From: Asterella californica
Taxonomy: Eukaryota > Streptophyta > Marchantiopsida > Marchantiales > Aytoniaceae
Length of the DNA stretch: 64,000 nucleotides
NCBI GenBank assembly: GCA_036924285.1
Contig: JAYKYS010000009.1
Span: 15,252,001 to 15,316,000, forward strand
Reading direction: 5' to 3'
The notes beneath the pieces were generated by a model, which worked only from the letters and a program-made list of their open reading frames with translations, made no database searches and was not told the origin of the DNA. The position numbers were made by a program, and so were the translations under genes. Below, one piece after another: positions 1 to 13,195 of this stretch (its first letter is position 1; each line of letters opens with the position of its first letter).

Positions 1-392
1 TTCAGGTGACCTCTGGAATAACCAAGAAAACTATGTATCTCCAGCTTGGAGAAAATATTTAAAGGCAGCATTTGAAGGTGGCATGAAGTGCCTAAATTTC
101 CTCCGATCTCGTACTTCGCTTGTAGTTAGACGACTACCAAGTAGTAGTGCTAGTGAAACATCATATAAAAGAGTCCACATCGTTAATTATAGTGCAGCGC
201 GCATGCATGCAGAGGATTAGAGTCAAGGTACAATTTAACGCAAAGTAAAACCTAAAGTCAGTCTCGATGTAAGATCACATCGGAAGATGTAAGAACACTT
301 AGTTCTACGGATCCGTTTCTATAGCTACGAGTCACACATCAATTCATACTAGCTGGTATGCAATCAATAACGAGATATATGTGCCTTCTTAC

Positions 393-2091
393 GTGAAATC
401 CTTTGTGTGGGGAAGTTTGCGATTGTTGGGATCAAGGGCCTCCTTGTCATCGATCTCATAGAGCAAGTCCTCGTCATGAGGCAACTTGACAGTGAATTTC
501 CGAGCAGCAGCGATAATGACCTGCGCAACTCGAACGAAGGGGCTGCCCGTTGGCTTCCGGTGCCGATACAGAGGTGTACCAAGAAGGAACGCTGCGGTTG
601 TCACGGCAGAGATGAGTGCGGGAATCCCCCATCCATACAGCAATCCGACCGACAGCTGAATATACACTAGGAAGCTAACGGAACACATCGTTCCGAAACT
701 TATGCTGACAAACCACCAGTTCATGAAGGACATCTTCCGTTTGGCCTCCTTTCTGTCTCCCTCGTCGAACTGATCACCCGCAAAGCCTGCTACACATGAT
801 TTGATTCCACCGGCTCCTATGGCCATCAAGTACAGGGACATGTAGAAGAAGGCTCCTTTCAGTGCTGTAGGCCTAGTACACTCTTTGTCATAAAGGATGT
901 CGCAAGACTGTGGCTTCAGAGATGGCAAAGTCACCGCCATCACCACCAACGCAAGTGCCTGCATCACACACGAGTCCCAAGGTGACCAAGGGAACATATT
1001 TTCCATTTCAGATAAACAATCAGAACGTGGAGTGACTCTGAGAAGTGTCCGGAGTACTAAATTAAACCATTTTCTATAGTGAATACGCATAATTCAGCTT
1101 TCATTTTACTTCAATCTGGCACTGACTGCATACATACAACGTCCTTAAGTTAATATATAGTCATGGAGTACGAGGTTTCCCGTATAGGTCTTCCAGTTCT
1201 ATCTCGTCCATTGACGTACCACGAAGTAACCACAGGAGAATGATGCAATGGTCCAGTATCGTCCGGCAAAAGAGTCTGCGACAAATGCCCCCAGCAGGGG
1301 TGTGAGGAATGTCGTGCCGACCCAGTTGTTCACGTTCCTTGCCGACACTGACACATCCTCGTGTAATGCCTCTTGCAGGTGCATGCTCAGGTTTGCTGAA
1401 ATCGAATAGAAGGCAATTCTTTCGCATACTTCACAGCCTGCAGGTGTATGAAGATTCAGGAAAATTACGTGAGCTTTCACACGTGAATTTATTATGGGAA
1501 TGGTCGATATCGATCGATCGTCTTTGCCTCAACTTGAAAGTTTTTCTCTGCGAAGATCTATCTAAAGACTAAGAACATCTAGATTTCACAGAAGCTGCTA
1601 GACACAAGCAGAAGCAGGAGAGTACTTCAGCTTTACGTTCGAACTGCTCCGCGTTGAGGGACTTTGGAAATATCTAACTTTATATCGTTAACGTTCACAT
1701 CATACATGCATCGTATCCTGAGCAAGCAAACAGCCTCACTACATATTATATTTATAAACTGGTAGGTACTGACAGATTGTGTCGAATACAGTCGCGATAA
1801 ACCAACCGTGATCAGCAACAGTTCTCGGTAGAAAAGGAAGAGAGAATCTAATAGATTCAGGTTCATGCACGTACCAAAAATTAAGAAACAGGACTTCCAG
1901 TTGCCACTCTTGGATCTGATAGCTGGTCTTCCACGAAAATCGACAGTTCCATTTGTAACCTGGTCAACAACAACCGCTAGCTCTTGCTCCTTACTATCCA
2001 GTGGATCCACTATGAAACTCTTCTGGTGGCTGTCGACGTCGTCGACACTCCCTACTGGCAGCGCCCCAACCTTTGTCCCGTGCTCCAACAT
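393..2091 (-). CDS. NPF/POT family proton-coupled transporter, 5' part (gene continues off the left edge)
   Basis: Proton-coupled membrane transporter of the NRT1/PTR (NPF, POT) family, which moves nitrate, peptides or hormones; the substrate cannot be read from sequence. I model three exons: 2091-1875, 1437-1220 and 958-393, with GT donors and TGCAG-type acceptors, and phases that join cleanly (about 333 codons). The ATG at 2089-2091 opens an acidic soluble N-terminus, then the family sequence DFRGRPAIRSKSGNWKSC. Exon 2 starts in TM1 with the ExxER signature (EVCER) needed for proton coupling and runs to GRYWTIASF. Exon 3 holds the GAGGIKSCVAGFAGDQFDEG loop and the NWWF helix and ends at a GTAAGA donor. 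Family members are near 600 residues, so a little over half is present. A TGCAG just upstream of the ATG (about 2112) could end a 5'UTR intron. No stop or frameshift is seen, so the gene is probably intact outside the window. Confidence 0.92.
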
Positions 2092-2111
2092 GTTGATGGC
2101 TATGACGAACC

Positions 2112-3195
2112 TGCAGACACATTAATTTAGCGCTGTGGTTCCACGTAAGTTCTGCAGGTAAATGATTTGGATCGAAAGCATACGACAGACAAGCGTGAGT
2201 TAATATCTTGTGTACCAACAAATTCAGAAAACTCAACGGACTCAGAACGTCCTGTCTTCTACTCTATTCGTGTTCACGCACTGGTGATCACCAGATGGCG
2301 TGAATTATTTAAGAATCATTCATCTTGGCTTCACTTAAACTGCTATTGCCCACTGTAGGCGGAACTTCAGTGTGCATTGAATGTCTGGCATAGTCTGACA
2401 CTTGTCCTCGGACTGAGACCGAATATGACATCTATCAGTAATCTCCAAGCCTGGCAGATTCCTCGAGGGATTTCACGTAAAATGTATATGATGGCCTGCA
2501 CGTATTAACTTCTACATCCTAAGGCTTCTGAGGCTCGGACGATGTACTGGATAAAATCTGAGAAAGCAGTAGTGACACATATTGTTGCGCAAGAACAAAC
2601 AGTTCACTTCGTGAAAATATCAGAACTGTACAGTTTAACGTTGAAGATCGTGTCTTAAAGCTGCCTAGGCTGCTGAGCGCGAAAACAATCCTCGAACTCG
2701 TACATCGTTCGTCGAAATATCTAGCAAGGAGTGACTGGCCAGCATGTTTCTTAAGCAAAGGGTTGACTTAAATCCTCATCTGTCTAGCTAGCTAGCATAT
2801 AAGCTTTGCCATTTTGCGTTCTCTGATCGGGGGGTAGTACACTTGAGCTTGCCAACTCCATGCACTGGCTAGCTAGGTTTACTTGCATATTCATGTGAGT
2901 AGGAACGACTCCGGGAGTTTCTAGTTTCTATGCTAGAAGAAGGAGGTAGAGTGCTCGAACCTGCTGCTGAAGACGGGAGAACGCAGGGGATGGGCCCGGA
3001 ATGGGCGCTGCGAGATTTCGCTTGGCCAAACCTGGCCCTAGAAAGAGCAATGCTGATAGTTGTGATGGCATAAAGATTGAAGGCCCGGACGCAGGATTTA
3101 TAGTGATCGGTTCATGAGTTGCATGAAACGCGCACCTGTAGCTTCGGCAATAGCATGTATTAAAGAGGATCGAGCTAGCAGACTCTCACAGAGAC
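2112..3195. other. Intergenic, probable upstream region of the transporter
   Basis: No gene recognised. The small ORFs here lack family features and continuous coding character. By position this should hold the transporter promoter (minus strand), but I could not pick a convincing TATA box. Confidence 0.5.
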
Positions 3196-3199
3196 AGAC

Positions 3200-3201
<2 letters not shown>

Positions 3202-3243
<42 letters not shown>
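3202..3243. repeat. (GA)n microsatellite
   Basis: About 21 uninterrupted AG dinucleotides. A predicted minus-strand ORF across it (Ser-Leu run) is an artefact of the repeat. Confidence 0.98.
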
Positions 3244-3247
<4 letters not shown>

Positions 3248-6200
3248 GAACCGGACAGTCGTGACCCTCTTGCCAATGTACTAATGACACGTTGAGAGTT
3301 TGATATCTAAACAGGAGGTCGTCAGATGGTCGTTGAACACGCAAATGAGGAGGAAAGTGGAGGTTGAGGTTGGGCAGATAGGAAAATTTCGTATATGAAA
3401 AGGTGTTTCGTATGTAGAGGTGGAGCAGTTGGCCAGCATTAGCCGTCACCCTGGCTCAGTGCAGGGGTGATTCATTGTTCTTCCCACAGAGCTTGATCTC
3501 CTCTGGAGGTACGTACTGGGCATTGAAATCTCTCATCTGCAAGCTCATGATCAGTAGCTAGCCACCTCATGCGTCTCTCTCTTCCCGCCATTCCGGAATC
3601 CCTTTCTGAAGTCCAACGTACTAAGAGTTTTGTAATGTTCAGTAAACTGTTTCTCAGTCATCTGAAACGTCCTAGTGAATTCGAAGATCATTTTACATTT
3701 GGACGTGTATGCATCCACTCAAGCCAAGTCGATGCTCAGCATTCTTCTCTATACCGCCGTCGAATACTCTAGCCTTCTGTTCCAGTACGTACGTACTAGT
3801 CGATATATATGGCGTAGGGGAGAGAGCGAGAAGGGCATGAACGCAATCGTGGAGCTGGAGGAGCAAGCAGCCAACTAATTGCCCTCCTTCTCTCCCCATG
3901 CTCAGTTTGCATTTTGCACGGTCGGCAGGTGCGTGCTCCAAAGCTCACGAGTCCATGTGGCATCGTCCCCAGCCCTTCCTTCTGACGTGTGCCTGCCGGT
4001 TGGTACCAGTCATAACAAGACCTCGGCGCCAGAGAATTAGAGCCTTGCCTGTCTACCCTCGCACAGCACGTACGTACGTAAGGCGGCCCTCAAGGGCTTT
4101 TTCTCTCGTAAGCGAACAAGTCTGTGTAACGTTCGCTAATTAACCTCTTTCGTTCCCCCCCATGTTACCGGGACAGCAGCTGGAGGTTTGTCAAACATGT
4201 GCTCCGACTTTTTGCCTTCTCTATTAAAGCTGTCTCCTCCCCTCCACCACTGCTACTAAATCGAAATTAGGAGAGCGGATCACTCTTCTCCAACCGCACT
4301 TGATGTGCTTTCGGACGGCTGATTAGCCTGGTAGTTACAAGGCCGTTAATTATGATCAGCTAGCTAGAGTCCATGAAAATCCGGTTAAAGTAACAACTGA
4401 CAGTTACAGTAGTACCTTAATATTGTGAGTTCCAGTATCCTTCAAAGTTCAAGCTTCATCCAGATGATCCACTCTCTTCAGGCTGTAACTTCATATTGTT
4501 GTACATGGTAAGTACTGCTAGCTTCCATAGGCGTTTGGAGCTCTTAACTTCCGAATTCCGCGTGGTTTTATGATTGGAATGTTTTGAAAGCCCCTCATGA
4601 TCAGTTCTAGCTTGGAAAAGTAATTCTCTGTTGAGTTGTATGTTGAGTCAGAACCAGAACATGTCAACTGCCGTTGTTGCAAGATATAGTTCTCTGCTAG
4701 CTAAGAATGACTGCAACAGCCATCCTCCTGCCAAAGTTGATACCCATTTTCTTCAGTCAGACTTCAGGCGAATCCATCTTTGAATCAAATCATCAGATCT
4801 AGACTCACCATAAACTTCATTCGGTCGACCACGTCACGTACGGTTATCTGTTACTTGCTAAACTAGATATTCGGAGCCTTACTTCCGGATACAAGCTAGT
4901 TCGATTAACATTTCTTCAGAGTGCTTTTCAGACACGACTGCTGACTCACGTCTAATACGGATGAGTTTTTCCATCAGTTGGTAGCTCAAACGCGTGAGAG
5001 AGAATGACTAGGTGGGTACGGACACCGAATCAGAACAAATTTAGAGCCCTAATTAAGCAGAATATAGAATGTCTCGGCCTTCAGTATGTTCTCCCGGGGG
5101 GCCATCAGGCGCCATGTGGACCTTGGAGTTCAAGCGCTCCAGTGCACTAACGTAAAGTCCTCTTTGAAAGGAAGCTTCGAAGCATGTGCGAAGCATGAAA
5201 CTGGGAAAGTGATCTATATAGGCTACACATATTAAGTCCCTACGATGATCAAATGTTTCCTTACATTATGGACAGTTTGCTATATTTTCCCATGTAAATA
5301 TTTGTATTTGCATGTACGAAGAACCAAATTCTCATGACCACCAAGCTGATAGGTTACATGGAGTGTTCATCATGACAAGTATGCTGAGCCGTATGTCCTA
5401 CCAAACAAGAAAAACCGGCATGGAGATGCGGAGATTCGGCTGACAACTAACAAACCAAGCGAGCACAGTCCCCTATCGTAGCGCTCGCTAAACGAGCAAG
5501 AGAAGAAAAACTGCAACAATCCTCCGTCATCTTGAGCTGTAACAAATTTCACGAGACCTTTATCATAACCCACGAATGGCTTCAATATGTACTACGGTAA
5601 TTTACAACACTCGAAAGCTAAGATGTCCAGAGAAATTAACGGAGCAGACCACCAGACCCCAGATCTGTTAAACTGGTTCGCAGTTCAGCAGAGTGTTTGC
5701 ACCTTTCATGCTGAGGGGTAGAGCAGAGACAATTCGTACAGATGATGACACGGAGAATACCGGCAAGATAACCTTCCTTTTCCACAAGACAAGACTTGGT
5801 CCCTGAGATCGAGCACATTCTAAAGCTGATATTCTCTACTGAGAGAAATTTGGTATATATACACACGCATGGCGTTTACACATAAGTATATTGTTTTCTT
5901 GTCGACTTCATCTGAAAGCTCATAAATTAAAAATGTATGTACTGTAAAAGGTGGCTGCTTTTCTTGTCTACACTCATAAAATATTGTCTTTCAGTAGTGT
6001 TAATTACATATTCCAACTAGTGGCTCAGAATTTGAGTAGCCGTCGAGCGTACACTACAGGATTATCTATATAGTTATACTTAATTTACATAAGTGAAGCT
6101 GTCCTTTTGACGTTTAATTTCTTAATCTATTCTCCAACAAATTTCTAGCTTTTCAAATTGTCAACAAAAGTTACCCCAAATGAAGTAACTTACGCTGTAC

Positions 6201-7200
6201 TCTCCATGTTATGTCGCATCTCTCTTTTCGGTTAGCTAATGCATCAACCTTTTATCTACGTTTTTTAAATGCTAAATTAGAACCGTTCTAAATAAAATTA
6301 GATCCGTTCTATTATGTAATCTCAACCGCTATTTAAGATAATACTTAAATATATCCTTAAATACAATTACATTTCAATTTCTAGTTAATCCAAATCCAAC
6401 TAATCAACATGAAATAACATACTAAAATTCAATATTTTTGCAAGGGAAAGTTAATTATATATACGGGATATCTAACTTTTAGAGAGAGTCTTTTTTCCAG
6501 TTAAGGTACGCTCCTTTCTAGTATTTGTTTAAAATTTAAGATTTTATTTGATCTAATGCATCGTAAATAGTTGTATTCTCAATCGTTCTTTTAAATCAGA
6601 TATCTTTCTTTTTCAGTTACAAAATGCCACGTACTAGTAGTTCTCACTCTAAGTTAAAGAACTCTTTGAATATAAAATATATAATTAATAACTGATTAAA
6701 TCATATTTTGATATGCCTTCCTAAATTTTACGATAACCAGCCCAGGAGTTGCTAAGTAACTCGCTTGAGATCTGTACGGACTGGATCACCATATTACATC
6801 AGATTTCGTAACCCACTCTGTCTAATATGTGTACAATTGCTTTCATATTCGTGGAATGAGTCGGACTAAGTTTGTGGTCTTTGTAAAAAAGAGAAATCTC
6901 CACATGATCATAGTTAATTAATCATGGTTCCATTTCATCCCGCACATGGCACTCGAAAAATGTACATGTAAATAAACTGAGTTTCCTCCTTTGAGGGAGG
7001 AATCTGATCTCCGAGAGAGAGAGAGAGGGGAGGCTAACTCCGAAGCCTAAGAATTATTTTCAAGAGCTGGTTAATACTTTAAAAAAATAGGTCATTAACT
7101 TTTAGTTCTCCTATTAAAGTACAATGGTGTGCATGAAATTTGGATATAAATTACTATCGTAGTATACAAACATGGACAACAAGATCTGTGAACATGCATG
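3244..7200. other. No recognisable gene; AT-rich intergenic DNA
   Basis: I see no coding region I can support. Self-complementary tetramer runs such as GCTAGCTAGC and GTACGTACGTAC recur here and elsewhere in the window. A short second GA tract lies near 7014-7028. Two minus-strand ORFs (5370-5585 and 5636-5866) resemble no family I know and have no splice context. Confidence 0.5.
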
Positions 7201-7204
7201 AACT

Positions 7205-7827
7205 TTGGACAGTTCATGTGGGTCTTCGAGGACCATGATACTGTCCATATGAGTCCACCACAGTGGGACTCGTACCAGAACCTTCATTAACATTTTGTAT
7301 ATAAGTCCATCACAGCGGGACTCGGACCAGAACCTTCACTACATTTTGAAGCATGAGAACCTTTCCCTTGGGGTCTTCAAGGACCAGCGGGACTCGGACC
7401 AGAACCTTCAGTAACGGTTTGAAGCATGAGACTGTCCATTGGGGTCTTCAAGGACCATCGGTACTCTGACCAGAACCTTCATTAACAGTTTGAAGCATGA
7501 GACTGTTCATGTGAGTCATTAACATTTTGAAGCATGAGAACCTGTTCCTTGGGGTCTTCAAGGACCAGCGGGACTCGGACCAGAACCTTCATTAACAGTT
7601 TGAAGCAACATGGACCTCCAACCGTGCCCGCAAAGGATTGAACCCACGGATTTTTTCTTAGAGGTTTGTAGGCTAAACCACTTGGGACATCGATATAGTC
7701 CCGGACCAGAACTTTCATTAACAGTTTGAAGCAACATGGACCTCCAACCGTGCCCGCAAAGGATTGAACCCACGTACTTTTTCTTAGAGGTTTGTAGGCT
7801 AAACCACTTGGGACACCGATATAGATG
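7205..7827 (-). mobile_element. Tandem array of tRNA-derived SINE copies
   Basis: On the minus strand two tandem units (about 7581-7697 and 7704-7824, period 126) each carry a tRNA-like head: an A-box-like CCCAAGTGGTTTAGCC and, about 35 nt later, a B box GGTTCAATCC (7635-7644 and 7761-7770). The rest of the array (7225-7600) repeats only the body of the element: the phrase CGGACCAGAACCTTCA or a near variant recurs about six times with GGGTCTTCAAGGACCA. This fits a class-II tRNA-derived SINE (polymerase III promoter) whose 3' body then amplified in tandem. The 124-codon minus-strand ORF across it, with an internal repeat, is a by-product of the repeats and not a gene. Confidence 0.65.
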
Positions 7828-7830
7828 AAT

Positions 7831-10800
7831 GTCGAGAGTATTTTCTTAACTATCACATCAGACTGAGTTCACATTGCAGAGTAAAATATAACAAGGGAAA
7901 CAACTACTTTTTACATGGCAAAAATGAACATAATAAGTGAAGACCAAGTCAGATTCAAGGCAAATGTTAGTTGGCCTTGTCAAAGGAAGACTTAGTATAC
8001 ATTCAAAACTACTAAATTCATAAAGTCTCGATTTTGCAAGCATATAACACCCTAGATGTTGTACTCTAACAATGGACCTACCAGGAACAACATTTCTTTA
8101 CAACTTTACGACACCTACGAATTCGAAATATATTCGGGCATTTCGAAGACGTATGTTTATAGGTCATGCAACGCACTTATGTAGAGTCCTGGCCACGAAC
8201 GAGAAGGGGATGATGTGCAGCTAGTGATAATTGTTCCAAAGAGGGGATTATACGTGGATACACGTGACCAGCGTTTCCGACATGCACACGACAACCCAAA
8301 GCTGTGATTCCTTACGTGCACATCCTCGCAGTTGCGTCGGTTATGTGGTGGTTAATCAAGTTCAGCGTAGCGCACATGCCTCTCTCATGATCTTAGCTTC
8401 TTTCGTTCAACCATAGTCTGAATCATCGGTGTTGGACTCTAGCTCCCCAAGTTTCTTGCCCCCATCGATGACTCATTCCTTCATGATACCGTAACTATCT
8501 TCCTGCCCCATCAACGCTTGAGGAAACAAGAGTACCCGTTAACGTTACTAAAACCACAACTCCAGGTAATATAAGACGAAAACGAATTGGAATGTTTCAG
8601 ATTTTTCTTTCTTTGTACTTTAGGTAACGAGAAAGATTTTCCTTTCCTAAGAAGCTACGCAATTTTTAACTCTTGGACCATATTATATCTTAGTCACTGC
8701 TAGCTAGATTGACTAGTACGTACTTGAAACAAATCTTAAAGTGTAGAGCTATTTGTTTCAAAGCGCTAAGCGATGAATAGCTTTCAGTTGAATCTTTACT
8801 CTTCTGAAAATCTGATTTCATGATCATGACTGAATGGGAAGTCAATGATCCAAAGCACTTCTACTTCAAGACTTCCTGTGCTCCGTGACTGTAAACTTGA
8901 CAAATGAGAGACTCAGGGTGTCCCGGATCCCTTATACCGGTACTTGCGATTTAACTGTATTATAACATAATATCCATCTCTTTTGTCTACTGCTTTCAGA
9001 GACAGTAGTACCCGCCGAGCGAGTAGATTGTGACTTTGTCAGCTTCAGAATTACGTTAAGCATTCATCGTCAGTTTCGGAATTTCTCGTCAGCTTCAGAA
9101 TTTCTGGTCATGCAGAAGGAATGGTACTGTAATATTAGAACTCTGAGTCTGCTTGATTGAGTATAATTTAGAGCTTGGTGGACTCAGAGTTCATTCAGAG
9201 CAGCATCTCTCGCAGATCCTTCAGCCATCTTTCCACCTGTTTCATCATGACTACTAGTGTGTTGATGTCAGGGAGCATAATCATCAAGCTTCTAGCTGGA
9301 TTGTCTGATGATTTCGTTGGAACTAATATAAAAGTTAGGCAGGTTGCCATAAGTTCCAGTCATTCCAACAGCTTAGATTAATTATATTCAAAGTTCAAAG
9401 ATCTAGACTCCATTCAGGTCAAAGAAGCAAAGTTGAGCGTCACATACTTATAGTTGAGTAACAACCGGAGGTTTCAAGAGATCCTTCTCCAGCTCGTGGC
9501 TCCTAAGCCTGGCTGTGAAGAGATACAATGATGACCAGATGCAAGGCATCGACGATGAAGTCAACGGCAAGTCACTGATGTTATGTTCAACTTGGACTTC
9601 CTATCGTGTACCACGGCACCAGTGTGCATCAGTTGCAGGAATGTACAGCCAATTATGCTCGAATCTTGATCTGCATGCATGCGCTTGTGCTCTGTAACAC
9701 AGTCCAACACTTCGAAGATATCGAAGATGTTAATGATCATGTTGTCCAGCTGCAGTTCGTTTGGTTTACGAGTCGTCGAAGTCGGTATGACATTGTCGTG
9801 AGTGAATCAGATGTGGCTTTTCATGTGAAACTGCAAATCAAGTTTGTGGCAGGCCCTCATGATCAAGGTGCACGTGAAGGAGTCACGCGCTAGCGATTGA
9901 CTGGACTACAGCTTATACTGGTTTATATCAACTCTCGCCTACTCCTGCCTCAGGTTCGGATTCCCTTCTTTGTGTGCACAGGTCTAGCAAGAGCTCATGA
10001 TCAGAGCATGCATCGCTTATCTTATCTATATGCATCACTTATTTGGTGATGACGCTAGACTTGCTACAAGAATGCACTCACTGACAGTCTGACTCTATCT
10101 TGAGCTGCACTGACCGTCCAGTTTTCCGGGTCCATATCGATCAAACCAAATAATACTCTGCTCAAAAACTCGATCTACTTTGAATTTGGTAGGTTATAAT
10201 AACCTAAGGACAATCTACGTTTTAGATTTCAAGACTCTGAGGTTGTATTTTGTTGTGAGAGTGACCACTTCGAATTCCTTGTTATTCCTGGGCAGCTGAG
10301 GGAAATCGACATCTCCAGTGAGGGACAACTGTCGTCCCCTTTCTCAGCGTTCCTCAGTTATTATACCAACCTCATCCACAAACAAGCTCGATCGCCTCGT
10401 TCTCCCAGCTCCTCCTAACTGTGAAGACTTCGCGACGTTTGTTGACGGCTCATCCTTCCACCTACCTCTTTACACAGAATCAGCACCTCCCCAGATGATT
10501 CTGCTCCTGAGGCTGCCGCCTCTTCTCCAATTTACGCATCTTCGACGGTTCGACCAGAATCCCACACTCCTCCTCCTCGGCCGTACACATCGTTACCCCA
10601 GATTTCTGGAACTAGATTTCCCGCATCAGATTCTGATTGGGCTGAATAAGAAGGACCGTGCGATAAGAGGTTGACTTCTTTTGCTGCTTCTTATCTCATA
10701 TCTCAGTACAGTAGAACCTGCTTATAGTGATAGAGCCGTACCGGTCACTCCTTATCACATCTTGAGAGGATATCACAGAAAGAAAATTTTGATGTTAGGG

Positions 10801-12180
10801 TTTGATATCTTGCAAATTTATACATGCATTCATTTTTGAATTCAGAAATGAAATACGTTAACTAATGTTACAAAATCATAAAATATGTTTTAATTCCTTT
10901 TAGGTTGTTATTAGAATTTTCTTTTTTATATCACACTCTTTTATCTTCGATAAAGTTTTTACCGTAAAACCAAAATTTGGTGTCACTATACACTAGAAAA
11001 TGGAGTGACTTTATATGTCATTGATACATCATCCTTGCATTTATCAAATAAGATATGGGATAATCATGATTAGTTGCTATAATTTATTATTTTTATAAAC
11101 TATGATTTTTAAATGATATTTTTAGAAACACGATTCAATTGTTAGATTTTCTGGAAAACAGTCGAAGAATTTATTTATTTTATTCTTTATGCTGCAGAAG
11201 TCATGATCGTAATCATGGTTTTTTAATCCTATACCACTTGCAAGAGGTGGAATGGAGTAGAATGATCCATTATGGGATCACTTTAAGGAGGTTCTAGGTA
11301 GAGTACTTACTAGTCAAGTCTCCAGTCCGACAGTCTCTAGTCTCTCAAGAGCATTCATGAAACGGACTAAAAGGTATTCACGATGCCTTGGGAGCCAAGC
11401 ATTCACTCGCCCCTTTAATTGAGTCAAGAGTTATTTTAATATCCCTTTTTTAAAAATAAAAATATTTTATTTTATAAAATCTGTTCTCAAAGGAGTTCAT
11501 TTTTTTACATAAAAGTTACCTTATTTTTACTTTAAAAATTAAACTAATTTATTTTTATTTATCGATTTTTAATTTTACTGAAATAATTTAAACATCATTT
11601 TTACTTGCACTTGTTCTAAAAAAAACAGCTAGTGAACCTTGAGGATCAACCCCAAGGATCTTCATCTCTGTTTTGGAGACTTTGGAGTAACACTTTCATG
11701 GGCTTTTATGCTTAGTTAGAAATATTTATGATATTTAAGAAATTCTCTCTAGGGTTTATGATCAGAAGTTGTAACTTTGAAACTCAATAAAGCGCAGTAC
11801 TTAAGAATTATTATAATTCAGGCTTCTGTATGGAGTCTTTACGTAATTGCTTGAGCTCACATTTCACTAGTAGTACAAGATTAATTATTACACATCATAT
11901 TATCTCTAAGAACTTTAATTTGTTTACTACAAAATCTAAAATACTAAACTTTAAAATAAATTCTTTGAGTCAACACTTTTATTAAGATCATAATATTACA
12001 GGCGATAATACTACTGTAACAGAATCTTAAGGTTTGTTCGTTTCTCTCATAATAGCCTCTATAAACAGCCAAGTACTTAATAAGAACAACAATTCAAATC
12101 CTTAGTAGTGTTTGCAAGTTGTGAAACAACTACTATTTAGATATTAATAATTCATCTAGTTTAGCATTTAGTTAGGCGTG
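7831..12180. other. No recognisable gene; AT-rich intergenic DNA
   Basis: No supported coding region. Small local repeats occur, for example GTCAGCTTCAGAATT-like units around 9037-9110. The stretch 10800-12180 is very AT-rich. A 118-codon plus-strand ORF at 10318-10674 has no recognisable domain or splice signals, so I do not call it. Confidence 0.5.
10711..10780. mobile_element. Possible pogo/Tc1-mariner-type terminal sequence
   Basis: TA-CAGTAGAACCTGCTTATAG matches the usual start of pogo-like elements and their MITEs (TA target site, then CAGTARAACCT). A possible far end lies around 10975-11010, where the complementary strand reads TATAGTGACACC, but the termini do not match well enough to close the element. 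Confidence 0.3.
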
Positions 12181-12202
12181 AGAACCACAATTAAACCACA
12201 GG

Positions 12203-12220
12203 TGGGGTATAAAAACCCCC
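12203..12220 (+). promoter_or_regulatory. TATA-box core promoter
   Basis: GGGGTATAAAAACCCC contains a strong TATA element exactly where base composition changes from AT-rich to GC/pyrimidine-rich. Initiation would fall around 12235-12245, in a pyrimidine-rich stretch, giving a leader of about 950 nt before the ATG at 13196 unless it is spliced. Confidence 0.6.
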
Positions 12221-12239
12221 CCTATGCCACGTCATTTTC

Positions 12240-13195
12240 CTTCGTCCACAGTAGCGAGCGAGATCGATGCCGGACTGGGTTTCGAGAGCGGGGAACTTTT
12301 TTCCGGTCTCTTAGGGTTTTCTTTTCAAGCGGCAGTCGTGAAGATCTTTGTGAACGACGAGGTCTGTCACCGCAGCACTGCTTGTGTAATCGGGGAGGCT
12401 TTCAACCACACGACTGCTACGGACTGGGACCCGCTTGTGTTGACGCTTCTCTGGACTCTGCTTACGGGCGCTCGTAATCAACATTTTGTTTGCTTATCAT
12501 CGTAATCTACCTGGATGCGATCTTTGTCGTTGTCGTTATCATTTTCGTACTTTTTGCCAGGCTCCGATCCAAGGATTTTTGTCGTTGTCGTTGTCATATT
12601 GGTGACTTTTTGCTAGGCTCCGATCCAAGCTTGGCAGGCTGCAGGCTACGACTTCGGGTTGCTGGGGGTTATTTTCGGAACAGGTTTTCTCATCTGGCGG
12701 CCGAGTCATATCACTCTGGTTTCGCTACGCTATTTCTCGCTGGTTTTCTCATCTGGCCGGTGACTTCGTTTTGTTTTTGTGCTGTGGCTATTTCTCGCTA
12801 CGCTTCTCATCTGACGGTTACTGCGTCCATATCTGCCTCGATCCTTTCTTTGTCATTGTCTACTTCGTCACTTTGTGCGGTTTTCCCGATCTGTGGCTGC
12901 TCGCTGCAGCCTGCGACTTCGGGTTGTTTCTACGAGGACTATATTTCAGTCCGGTTTTCATCTCGCGGTTACTGAACTCCGGTTTTTTCACTGCAGGCAC
13001 GGGCTATCGAAAATAAGCTTCGATTTTGGCTCGATTTTAGCCATCTTGGCTCTTGGCTCTCTTTTGACATCGCTCCGGGTACCTTGTCCTCTCCCTGTTT
13101 GTTGTTTCTCCGGCTGTACTGTATCGCCGGTGTTCTGTCTGTACTGATTCTCCGGTGTTCTGGCACTACTGCTTCTCGTTTCTTTCATTTCCACC
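12240..13195 (+). other. Long GC-rich pyrimidine-biased leader
   Basis: About 950 nt between the TATA box and the ATG at 13196. It repeats words such as GGTTTTCTCATCTGG, TTTCTCGCT and GACTTCGGGTTG. Overlapping short ORFs in all three frames are compositional. TGCAG acceptors and GT donors are plentiful, so part may be intronic. The leader upstream of the Replitron-like gene (42.1-40.8 kb, minus strand) has a similar flavour but I found no solid alignment. Confidence 0.4.
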
